Source: Periconia sp. R9002 (lineage: Eukaryota > Ascomycota > Dothideomycetes > Pleosporales > Periconiaceae). Taken from it: a stretch of 64,000 bases of DNA. The position numbers and the translations under genes are program-made. Positions 35,790 through 45,206 of the stretch are shown here, piece by piece. The notes under the pieces are model-generated. The model worked only from the letters and a program-made list of their open reading frames with translations, was not told the origin of the DNA and did no database searches. The stretch's first letter is position 1, and the number at the start of each line of letters is the position of its first letter. Location of the stretch: assembly GCA_023627715.1 (NCBI GenBank), contig JAMAHW010000065.1, positions 62,001 through 126,000 of the forward strand, written 5' to 3'.

Positions 35790-37708
35790 GGTAGACTGGA
35801 TTGTTCCGTTCAGGATTTAAAAGGGATATTGTTTAATGTATTGACTTGAGAAATGATGAGAGTCCGAACTGGATTGATAGCGCTCGACAGAAACGTTTTC
35901 AAGGAATGTAGAGATTGGACGTTGATCCTTTGCTTTAGAGATTGGTCTACTGCAAAGTGAAGATAGTCATAGTAGAACTTCTTGTCGAGAGATATCCAAG
36001 GAATGATATAGTGAGTCTTTTGAAGACTCGATGTCCGTGCGGTATAACCTTTAGTGGCTTTGGTGATGGAAAGAACAAAGATAGAATATCACAGCTCTCA
36101 CCGAGATGGATATTGCTGAACAATTGGTTAGTAGAGTTTCCAATTCCTGTCTCTGGATCTTTCGAGGATGGCCTGAAGTGTTCGCTTGGACAAGGCGTGC
36201 CTTCACGAAGGACGAGCTCGATAAGGAACTGACGTGGGAGCAAGATGCTTAACATGTAAGTGGAAAAGAAGAACGAGCAGAGATGGAGATGGTAATCGGC
36301 TTTAGGAAGAGCATTATGAACAGATCAATGAGAACTCTAATCGGACAATCATACAGGGAAGACACATGGTACGTGGTGACCGCTATGTCCAATGTCAAAG
36401 CCAAATGATGTGGACCGCATCTTAGGCAGTCCAAACTTTGGGGCTGGGGGATTCTGTATTCAGAAGTGCCATAGCCTATGCTCTGGGCTGAAGGCTTGTT
36501 ACCATCGGGAGATAATATTAGAGGGGGTCCTGGGGGCATGGCCGGATGGTTGGCCTGGCCCGGAAAGCCTCTAGGCTTCCGAGTCAGATGCGGCCTAGTG
36601 GGGGCTAACTTCACGTTATAGAGGACAGTGTTTATCAAATGCGAAAGGAATAAGACGAACAAGTCGCAGCAGCGACTGGGATGGAAGAAGACCTAACCAG
36701 CACAAACGACGACGAAGTGATTCAGCTGCAATCCATCTATCCTGGATACCAGTTGACATGATTGGTAGCCGGCCGTTGCAACAGACAGCACTTGAGCTGG
36801 TAAACACGAAAACCGGTCATATCCGTGGCCCAGCGTATGTAGACATTCGAAACAGCCCAACGCTGAGACATGGAGCCGTCAAGTGATGGCACAGCGAGGC
36901 TATGTGTGGTGGGAGAGAAGAGCCGCAGAGTGTGAAGTGTTGACGTGTACCGTGCTCCATCCACGTTGTAATTTCCCCGATTGGATCCATCTCGGACGGT
37001 CGGTCACGTGCCATGACCCGTTGGAGCAACACCAGTCAGTTGCACTTCTATGATTGGAACGAGTCACGAATTCTCTGGCTTCCTTCACAGTGATCCTTCT
37101 AATCACACATCATCCGGCAGCCAGAGGCGGAACAGCTGCGCCACACGCTTTGCTTACCCTAGGCGCCACCCGGCCTGTTTCATCTTCCGGCAGCTACCCT
37201 AAAATACCATAGCCCGCCGCCTAATCGCACTTCGCTCCAACCTTCAATCTCTCAGTCTTCTTACGCCTGCCTAGCTCTGCGAGAAAAGAAGAATGAGGGA
37301 GACAACACATTTCATCAAACTCCCGACATCGGACTGGCTTCACGGGCACGGTGCGGCGCTCGAATTCGGAGAAACATAAACACCCTATGGTTGTTGTCCT
37401 CGCCACTTTCTCACCATACTTTACAGCTCGCACCTTCACCTCGCCCGCACATACAAAGCATAGGGATGATTACACATGTCTTTGACGTCAAACACCCGAG
37501 CTCTCTACACTGCCCTTTGCTTGATCAAGCCTGTGCTTATTCATGCGGCAGCAGCTATAAAAGTGGAATGGGTAGGAGAGGCGTGTGAGGCGCAATAGGT
37601 TGACAAACCAAATACCATGTTCCTAAGTGAGCAGCTATGCCTGGACTTAGTTTACGGATATACGACTTGATACTACTAACAACTCTAAACTCCATGATGC
37701 AGCTTCAT
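35790..37708. other. Upstream region of regulator, no gene seen
   Basis: Overlapping frames on both strands at 35942-36255 have no domain and are probably chance. Nothing else was recognised before the MITE at 37709. Confidence 0.5.
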
Positions 37709-37867
37709 TACGGGGTTTGGCTGGGTTTGGAACAGCGTGTCAACAGCACTTTCCACTTTGAATTATTACTATTAAACAGGCTCTCAACGTACCTTTTATA
37801 TACTGTTAACAGTCATTCCACATATTGATTTCCGTCAGTCAATAATTCCAGGATGTGCCAAACCGTA
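37709..37867 (+). mobile_element. MITE family A, copy 2 (best preserved)
   Basis: 159 bp bounded by TA. The left end is TACGGGGTTTGGCTGGGTTT and the right end is GGATGTGCCAAACCGTA, whose reverse complement begins TACGGTTTGGC. The terminal inverted repeats are therefore about 12-14 bp and imperfect. There is no coding capacity. The interior aligns throughout with copies 1 and 4. Confidence 0.85.
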
Positions 37868-38386
37868 TAATATTGTCTGCAGTATCATCCCTACTCCCAA
37901 TCATTCACATCCGTCACATGTCTCGTCTTAGATAGAAGCCCTTACGGTACAGTTTCTGTTATTCTCACATGGATTTCAGACACTTGAAATAGTGCGTATG
38001 CTACCTAGGCTGCCTAGACCCAGTTTGAAAAAAGTTGGTTAAAACGGTGTTTGTAAAAAGGTTGTCGTAAAAGAAAGGACTCAAGCAGTTCCCCACTCAC
38101 TAAGTGACCGGCAAACGGGGGCTGGCTATGTGATGAATTCCGTCAATTGCCCGAGGTATCCTTCCACTTTTCCACAAACTATGTTGATACATATGAAGAG
38201 CGTATATGTACGAGGGAGAAAAAGAAGCATGATCCAGGGGAATCATGTTCGTTCGCCGGTGGTACGCGTTAAAACCATACATACGTAGATAGATAGGTCT
38301 TCTTCATTGACTGATACATATACGAACATCAAAGCCACGCCATGCCATAGTGCTACACCAAAAAAAATACTACATTACCACAAAAA
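37868..38386. other. Intergenic stretch, no gene seen
   Basis: 3' flank of the SNF2 gene. No feature was recognised. Confidence 0.6.
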
Positions 38387-41107
38387 TCAAGCCTTCAACC
38401 CACTCATCAACGCCCCCTCCACCCTCTTCCCCACAGCCTGAAACACCTTCCCGTCCCCACCCCGATCCAACCCCTTCTCAGCCCTCACATACGCCTCCTC
38501 ACTGCGATCCAGCAAAATCTCCAGCTCATCCTTGCTCAGCAACTCCACCCCGCCGTCTCTCCCATCGACATCGAACCTCTCGCCGTCGGAACGGCGGAGC
38601 AATCTCTGCAGCTCTTCCAGCTCGTGTTCCTTCTCGAGCTGCTGCTTTCCTCCACGATCGTTCCGCACGCCGCCCTTCCGAATGACGAGTTTTTCGAGGC
38701 GGCGCTTGGCTTCGGCGGATTCGAGGAGTTTCTGCTCGACCGTGTTGCGCGTTGCGAAGCGGTAGACGATGACGTTGCGGGTCTGGCCGATGCGGTGGGC
38801 GCGGTCCATGGCTTGTAGGTCCTGCTGCGGGTTCCAGTCTGAGTCGAAGAGGACGACGGTGTCGGCGGCGGCGAGGTTGATGCCCTGGCCGCCGGCTCGC
38901 GTGGACAGGATGAAGACGTTGGCTGCGGTTTTGGAGGATGACGGCGCGTTGAAGGCGCGGATTTGGGATTGGCGATCCGTTTGCGCGACGGAGCCGTCGA
39001 TGCGGGCGTGTGGCCAGGAGCGGAGGGTGAGGTACTGGCTGAGGAGGTCGAGGGTGGTTGTGAATTGGGAGAAGATGAGGACTTTGTGGCCGCGGTGGAG
39101 AAGTTCGCGCAGGAGGGAGTCGAGGAGGAGCATCTTGCCGGACGTGGTGACGACCGTCTCATCTGGGTCTGTTTCCGAGGCAAAGGTTTCCCCGTCTGCA
39201 GTCTCGGCGGTGAGGAAAGGGTTGAAGAAATTGTAGGGTGAGTTGCAGCAAAGTCGGAGTTGCATGATGGGGTTTCCCAGTTTCTTTTGTAGAAGCTGCC
39301 GCTTTGCGATTTCGAATGTTGCTGCGCGCACCTTATCTTCTTCTGCCTCCGAGTCGAGCTCCTCCTCGTCATCCTGATCTTGCTGCCCTCCCTTCTTTTC
39401 GAGGTTGGCGAAAAATTCGCGGTCGCTTACTTCTTCGTAATTCTTCGTTCGTCCACGACCGCGTTTTGAAGCCGTCGATGCCGGGGTTCCTTCCCGAGAG
39501 GTTTTGGCGCTTTTGCTGGGTGTATCGGCCCATGCGAGCGGTTTTCGCTTGCGGCTCCCGTTGTCACTGCGTGTGCTTGATGGCGTAGCTGTCCCGCTTG
39601 TTGTTCCAATACTGAGTCTTTCCACCATCTTTTCCTCGAGAAACGAGCGACTTGTACCATCCAGGATCGCTTGATACAAGTCTCTTTGCATAGGTGTGAG
39701 TGGCGCATACAGGACGTATTCCCGCTTTTTCGGCATCATGTTCTCGACATCTGTTTTGACTCTTCGTAGAAGAAAGGGTTTCATAATGGCGTGTAATGAC
39801 TTGACAAGGTATTGTTGCCGCTCTTCTGATAGCAGTTGCTCAAAGCTAGCTTTATCTTTGAGACCTGAAAAATCGAACCAACTTTCGAAAGTAGATAGCT
39901 TGTCAAACACGGTCGGCAATAGAAAGTGAAGCAAGGACCACAGTTCGACGAGATTATTTTGTAGGGGCGTTCCGGTAATGAGAAGACGGTTGGCAGACTG
40001 GTATGATTGCAGCTCGCGGATCAGACGGCAGTCAAGGTTTTTTATACGGTGACCTTCATCGATAATGATGAATTGCCAGCCGAAGTTGGCCAAGAATTTG
40101 CGATCGTTCATACAAATCTCATAGCTCGTGACTACAATGGGGAATTGAGGGGTGCCCGGGTGTTTGAATTTGGTTTTTCTGATGTTCGCGCGCTGGTTCT
40201 TGTCCCCGTGGTACAATACAACGGGAATGCTTGGTGTCCACTTTTGAAACTCTTCCACCCAATTGCTCGTTGTACTTAGTGGTGCTGCGATTAGAAAAGG
40301 CCCGTATGACTTCTTCTCCCACAAGTGAGCTAGGAGTGCGATGGTCTGGATGGTTTTTCCCAAGCCCATCTCATCGGCGAGAATGCCGTTAATGCCGTTC
40401 TCATACAATGATAACAGCCACTCCAATCCTTCCAATTGATATGACCGCATGTTACCTCCTGTTACAAGCTTGGGCTGCCGCGCAGACTTTAGGCCTTGCA
40501 TCCCTATGTCGCTCGTCTTGACGCTGTCGTCTTTGGTGGCTTCGCTCTTCAACGCGTCAGACACGCTCGTTTGCTCTACTTTGCTCTCCAATTGTTCCTT
40601 TTTGAAATAACTAGAGATTTTAGCATCTTGCTTTGTGCCTTTCTTTGGCCGCCCGCGCCCCTTTTTCTGAGGCGTATTATTCTGCATGTCGCTGTTGGTG
40701 TCGATAGCAGAGGCCCGTGTGGTTCTTCTTTGTGTCTCAGCCGCAGTCTGTTCAGCCTGCTTCTCTCGCTTCGAGGCCTGACCTTGGGTCTTCTCATCCT
40801 GCTCCTTCTCGGCATCTTCCTGGCGCTGCATCTGAGCAAGCATGACCGTGGCGTACAGTTTGCTCTTATTCATGAGGAACTCCAATTGCTGGAATTTCTT
40901 ATCCAAAACCTCCTTCCCGCTCTCAATGTCTGCCTTGCGCTCCTTCTCCAGCTCGGTTTCACGCTTTGTGTCTTCCTTTTCGCGCTGTGACCGCATGCGA
41001 TCCTCCTCGGCTTGCATCCCCTTTGGAATGCCTTCATCTGGCATGGCATCGGCCGGAGGTGAGGAAGCAGGCGTATCGGCGGTAGCGGAGGATGAAGACA
41101 TTGTCAT
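38387..41107 (-). CDS. IRC5: SNF2 ATPase of the LSH/DDM1/IRC5 family
   Basis: An intron-free frame of 906 aa from ATG 41107 (a second Met two codons later is equally possible; the frame upstream has no ATG). Order: a charged coiled-coil region (about residues 15-115), an AT-hook-like KKGRGRPKKG (about residue 150), then the DEXHc lobe with the Walker A loop ADEMGLGKT near 245 and DEGH in motif II, then the helicase C lobe ending in AMDRAHRIGQTRNVIVYRF. DEGH rather than DEAH and the overall layout match LSH/HELLS, DDM1, Neurospora MUS-30 and yeast Irc5. Family members remodel nucleosomes, and variously support DNA methylation, cohesin loading and damage tolerance. A long acidic, Ser-rich insert sits between the lobes (KRGRGRTKNYEEVSDREFF region), as usual in this family. 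A gene-specific role is inferred; the family call is strong. Confidence 0.88.
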   Translation of the reverse strand: MTMSSSSATADTPASSPPADAMPDEGIPKGMQAEEDRMRSQREKEDTKRETELEKERKADIESGKEVLDKKFQQLEFLMNKSKLYATVMLAQMQRQEDAEKEQDEKTQGQASKREKQAEQTAAETQRRTTRASAIDTNSDMQNNTPQKKGRGRPKKGTKQDAKISSYFKKEQLESKVEQTSVSDALKSEATKDDSVKTSDIGMQGLKSARQPKLVTGGNMRSYQLEGLEWLLSLYENGINGILADEMGLGKTIQTIALLAHLWEKKSYGPFLIAAPLSTTSNWVEEFQKWTPSIPVVLYHGDKNQRANIRKTKFKHPGTPQFPIVVTSYEICMNDRKFLANFGWQFIIIDEGHRIKNLDCRLIRELQSYQSANRLLITGTPLQNNLVELWSLLHFLLPTVFDKLSTFESWFDFSGLKDKASFEQLLSEERQQYLVKSLHAIMKPFLLRRVKTDVENMMPKKREYVLYAPLTPMQRDLYQAILDGTSRSFLEEKMVERLSIGTTSGTATPSSTRSDNGSRKRKPLAWADTPSKSAKTSREGTPASTASKRGRGRTKNYEEVSDREFFANLEKKGGQQDQDDEEELDSEAEEDKVRAATFEIAKRQLLQKKLGNPIMQLRLCCNSPYNFFNPFLTAETADGETFASETDPDETVVTTSGKMLLLDSLLRELLHRGHKVLIFSQFTTTLDLLSQYLTLRSWPHARIDGSVAQTDRQSQIRAFNAPSSSKTAANVFILSTRAGGQGINLAAADTVVLFDSDWNPQQDLQAMDRAHRIGQTRNVIVYRFATRNTVEQKLLESAEAKRRLEKLVIRKGGVRNDRGGKQQLEKEHELEELQRLLRRSDGERFDVDGRDGGVELLSKDELEILLDRSEEAYVRAEKGLDRGGDGKVFQAVGKRVEGALMSGLKA

Positions 41108-41351
41108 TTGATTTAGCAAAAATTGGGATATAACAGTGGCACATAGACCACAGATTCGCCGGTGCAGAGAGAAGATACAAAAGCAATGAGGATGTGCGGC
41201 CTTGAAAAGCAACAGTGGCGATTTCACGAAACTCAAAGGGACGCGAAAGAAAGAAGACGCGCCTAAATCGATGACGCGCGCTCACGGGGCTAGCTTTTGA
41301 TTGGCTCCCCAACTTAATACATTAAAGTACCTATTCGAGGCCCACCCTTGA

Positions 41352-41963
41352 CTACACCAATTTCGCTCTGTAGTAGACTACGTCGGGAAGAGGATTATCG
41401 TAGTACTTCTCCGTTTCTTCAAATCCATACCGAGCGTACAGCTTGCGCGCAGCCACCATGGAAGCCAAAGTATCCAGCAAACCCTCCTTGTAGCCCAACT
41501 CGCGCGCCTTGTTCAATGCCGCGCTGATCAAGATGGCTCCCGCGCCCAGTCGTCGCGCTTCGGGGACGATGTATAAGCGTTTGAACTCGCAGACATCATT
41601 TGGCTGGTGCCGACGTATCGCAACGCAGCCTATGCAATTTCCCAAAGGGAGAGGGGCTGTGGACGGCGTTGGAAATGATGATGTTGGTTGTGCAGCCGCC
41701 TTCGCCGTGGCCGCAGCCATTCCACCTCCGCCGGTGTTAGGCTCATCGGTGCCATCGTCTGTTGCTGGTTGGTGGTAGGCTAGAAGCAAGGCGCCGCCAT
41801 TCTCCGGTGCAAACTTTCCTGGAAGTTGTGCGAGCTCCTCCTTGAAGCTTTGGAAAGTAAGGTCGACGTTTAGGGCGTCTGCATAAGCGAGAAACAATGT
41901 GGCAACGACTTGGGCATCGCGAGGGAATTGGGCTTCGGAGACTTGTACGGGGGGCGACGCCAT
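41352..41963 (-). CDS. GNAT-family N-acetyltransferase
   Basis: A single 203-aa frame with ATG at 41963. The acetyl-CoA-binding signature is RLYIVPEARRLGAGAILI (motif A, R-x-x-G-x-G/A), followed by an alpha helix (ALNKARELGYK) and motif B with ARKLYARYGFEETEKYY. An Ala/Thr/Pro-rich insertion of about 30 residues in the middle is probably a surface loop. Members transfer acetyl from acetyl-CoA to an amine; the resemblance to small-molecule GNATs suggests a non-histone substrate, but this is inferred. It ends 245 bp before the start of the SNF2 gene on the same strand. I see no evidence of functional linkage. Confidence 0.88.
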   Translation of the reverse strand: MASPPVQVSEAQFPRDAQVVATLFLAYADALNVDLTFQSFKEELAQLPGKFAPENGGALLLAYHQPATDDGTDEPNTGGGGMAAATAKAAAQPTSSFPTPSTAPLPLGNCIGCVAIRRHQPNDVCEFKRLYIVPEARRLGAGAILISAALNKARELGYKEGLLDTLASMVAARKLYARYGFEETEKYYDNPLPDVVYYRAKLV

Positions 41964-42559
41964 GGCGGTGTTGACGGTGCATTCAGCTAACTGTGGTGCT
42001 TGTGGAGGAGTATTTGCACACGTCCTCGCCGTAGCACTTTCTCTTGTGTGACTAATTTTTCGCTTTGCTAGCTAATCACAGTGATTTCTTCCGACAAAAA
42101 CAAATGCTGCGTAGACAACGTGAACCTTACATGTATGACTTTCATTATTGTCACCATGGCTAGTCTAAACATTACTGTTTGGTATATGTTCCGCCGCCTC
42201 GTTCCTCCCGTAGCCATGACCCGGTCGTAGCTCTCCTCTTCATGGACACCCAACTGTAGTAGCAGTAGATGATCATGAGATGGAGCTTCATATACAAGTA
42301 GCCCATGGAAACGGATGCCATTTTCCTCCATTATATATACACAACAATGGGTGGTGTGATGATGGTGAAGATGGAGCCTCCCAACACATATACATCTCAT
42401 AGAACCCCTGGAGTTCCATGCAGGGAAAACGTCCAGCAAATGACTATAGGAAAATTGGAAACAATGCTGTTTGAACACCGCCCAAAGATGCAGTTGGCTG
42501 TATGCAAAAAAACGAATAAGAAATTTTTGGAATCAAGGAAAGAATGGAGGAAAGGCGTT
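41964..42559. other. Intergenic stretch, no gene seen
   Basis: Promoter of the GNAT gene and 3' flank of the chitin synthase. Overlapping frames on both strands lack domains. Confidence 0.6.
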
Positions 42560-45206
42560 TCAGTCGCTGCTGGGCCGAGGGTTTTTGGTCAGCCTCTTTC
42601 GTTTCTTGCCCTGCGAGTCGCGAGACTCGGTTCTCTGGTGGTTGCTTGGCCGCATGGGTGCCTCCTCGGGCGAGACAGGAGACATATCACGCATAAGACT
42701 GCGCTGCTGCATCTCGTATCCGAGTCCCTGGTCAGGGGCGGCAACGGCATTGTGTTGTGCGAGGGGAGAGCGGCCCGTTCGCGAAGTCGGACCGTTGGGG
42801 TCGCGTTGGTTCGACTGACTGTATGTAGCCTTGGGTGCCTCTAGAGGAGCTTGCGCGTATTGAGTGGAAAGAGGGGAGTTGGTCGTGGGAGCATAAGGGC
42901 TGTTGTGGTTGTCACTGTTTCCCCGAGAGTGCGGTGGCCTCGTCGGTAGCTTGGCCGTGGTGTAGTTTATAGACTCATCCGACAGTGAATCAACAGATTC
43001 GTGTGGCTGTTTAGATGATCCGACGCCCATTTGGTAAGGAGAGTTGGGATCCATATTGGACTCGAAGTAGGCACCTCCAGCAGGTTTCTGGTTGGCCTGG
43101 GTCTTGTGATAAATTCGAGCGTCCTCTGGATCCATGAAACTTTCGACACGACGTGGCATGTAGATGGAATTGTTGGCCGACGTTCCCGAGGTGAACGAGT
43201 CCATGGAAGAGCGAGGGTGGAGGGGCACGTTGGGCACGTTGGGGTTCCTGGGCAACATGTTGGGTAGAGTGAGTCCTGAGTCGTTTCCTTGCTCGTACCA
43301 TCCACCTGGAAGCGCCTGGGCTGGAGCGAAGCGGCCTTCGATGTGCTCGGACGGTTGGAGGGGAACAACGGCGGGGCGCTTGACACTCTTGCTCCTCTTG
43401 AAAGTCTCGGGCACGACGTTGAGATCGTCACCGGTGGCTTCGGCCTGCTCAATGGCTTGCTGGGGGGTCACGTTGGCGTCTGCAGATCCGGCATCCGCGC
43501 GAGGACCTCCCCAGGTCCGCTGTCCAGCGGTGAAGATACCGTAGACCATGTAGACCCAGTTGAAGAAGGGATTGATAACGAACATGATAGGGTACATCAT
43601 GATCTTGTAACGACCGAGTTTGGCGCCAAAGTACAGCATGAGAATCCAATTAAGACCGAGAGAAATGGCGATGAAGCCAACGGGGAGGTTGGCGATTTTC
43701 TGCGAGGTGGTGATGATGGAAAGGACCATGATGAAGAAGAGCAAAGCCGTGGTTCGGATGGTGTTCTGCATGAAGCGCACGACACAAAGGATAGGATAGC
43801 GTCTCCATAGGCGGATATCTGTCAACATGCACACTTCGTTGGTAATAAACCCGAGGAACCAGCGGCGACGTTGCTTCAAAAGCGACTGGTATGTCTGCAC
43901 AGCCTCCGTTTTGCAGAAAGCGCCCGTATTCATCTGGATCTGATATCGCTCTTGAGCCCCAATCATGAACAAGTGGGTCAACCAACGGTCCTCGCCCAAG
44001 TGACACTTGCCGTAATCGAATAGGTCGTCGCACTGCTCGGCTTTGTCGGCGAAGTAGTATTTGGCCATTTTGCGGAATGCGGAGAAGCGAAGAACAGTAA
44101 GGGCACCCGGAAGACATGTGACAGCGCCACAGCCAGACTCGACGGAACGCTCGAAAAGTTGACCGTGGATGTACTCCATATCCTGCAGGAGGGTAATGAG
44201 GGAATTCTTTTCGGTGGTGGATGTGATGACACCGGTCATGGCCAACATGTTCTTCTTGCTTCCAGGTTTCAGTTCCATTTCGTACATGAAGTTCTGAATG
44301 CAGACTTTGTCGAGAATGCAATCAGAATCGATGAAGAGGACGAAAAGGTTGTCGTTGCGCTTCAGGTACTCGGTGTAGATCTTGTCAATGAGCTTGAAAG
44401 TCCTCTTCTGGCAATGGCGCTTACCACCGTGGGGGAAACGAGAGACGGTGATGCGGCAGCTACGGTACGTCACATCGATGGATTTTGGGTAGGAGTCGAG
44501 GGTCAGGGGTACGCCAAGCTTCTCGATGGTATTGAGATACAATTCGTCTTCCTGATCTCCGTCGAAGGAGAGGAAGATGTGAAGGCAGGACGGAGGATAA
44601 TCGCAATCGACAAGGGAGTCGACGGTTCGAAGCAGAATCTCGGGGATTTCTTTGTAGCAGGGCATGATGATGACAACTTTGGGAGCCGATGCCTCGTCGA
44701 GGACCGTTTTGATTCGCTTGGTGCGGCCGACCGAATGGGTCACGAGCTGGTAGACGCAGAATAACCAGGGAATGGTCAAGAGACCGGCGAAAGACCAAAA
44801 GGCGAACCACTGGAGGAAGGAGACCATTTCCGTGGGGAAATACTTGGTTACTTGCGAGGGCAGGGGCAACGTCACGATCATGATGGGCAGGAAAATGGCA
44901 CTAATGGAGAGTCAGCGGCATTTTGAAGTAATGGGTGGAGAGAAAGACATACCGCAGAGCAGTGAAGAGAATCATCATGACCACGGAGAGGATCTTGATA
45001 CTGACGAATTCGGCCTTCTGGAAACATTTGACGAGGCAATAGAGGAAAGCCGCGACCCAGAGAAACCACTCGAGGAGAGCAGCCAGCATGACGGCGCCAA
45101 CGATGGAAGTGTAGACGATGTCCTTGACGGGCCATTTGTCGTTGATGTCCAGAACGCCGTTCTGGTCCACGCGCGGCCACAGGCCGCCGAGGTGTTGATT
45201 TGACAT
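42560..45206 (-). CDS. Chitin synthase, class VI/VII type (no myosin motor)
   Basis: Two exons on the minus strand (45206-44953 and 44900-42560; 52-nt intron) give 864 aa. The N-terminus carries membrane spans (about residues 25-85 and 105-140). The GT2 domain shows the catalytic landmarks FIDSDC (about 264), LGEDRWLT (about 385) and QRRRW (428-432), followed by further membrane spans to about residue 565. The last 300 residues are a disordered cytoplasmic Pro/Ser/Asn-rich tail with many potential phosphorylation sites. It polymerises UDP-GlcNAc into chitin across the plasma membrane. Absence of a myosin head and of a cytochrome b5 domain excludes classes V (and the motor-bearing relative) and IV. 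The sequence resembles the A. fumigatus ChsD / Magnaporthe Chs7 branch, which different authors number VI or VII. The first exon is required for the start and the first spans. Confidence 0.92.

Noticed and set aside
35942..36255. Overlapping open frames on both strands near 36 kb
   Set aside because: Opposite-strand frames of similar length in the same segment are typical of chance; neither shows a domain.
34192..45206. Secondary-metabolite cluster around the DUF3468 regulator
   Set aside because: Neighbours are a chromatin remodeller, a GNAT and a chitin synthase; no PKS, NRPS, terpene synthase or tailoring enzyme.
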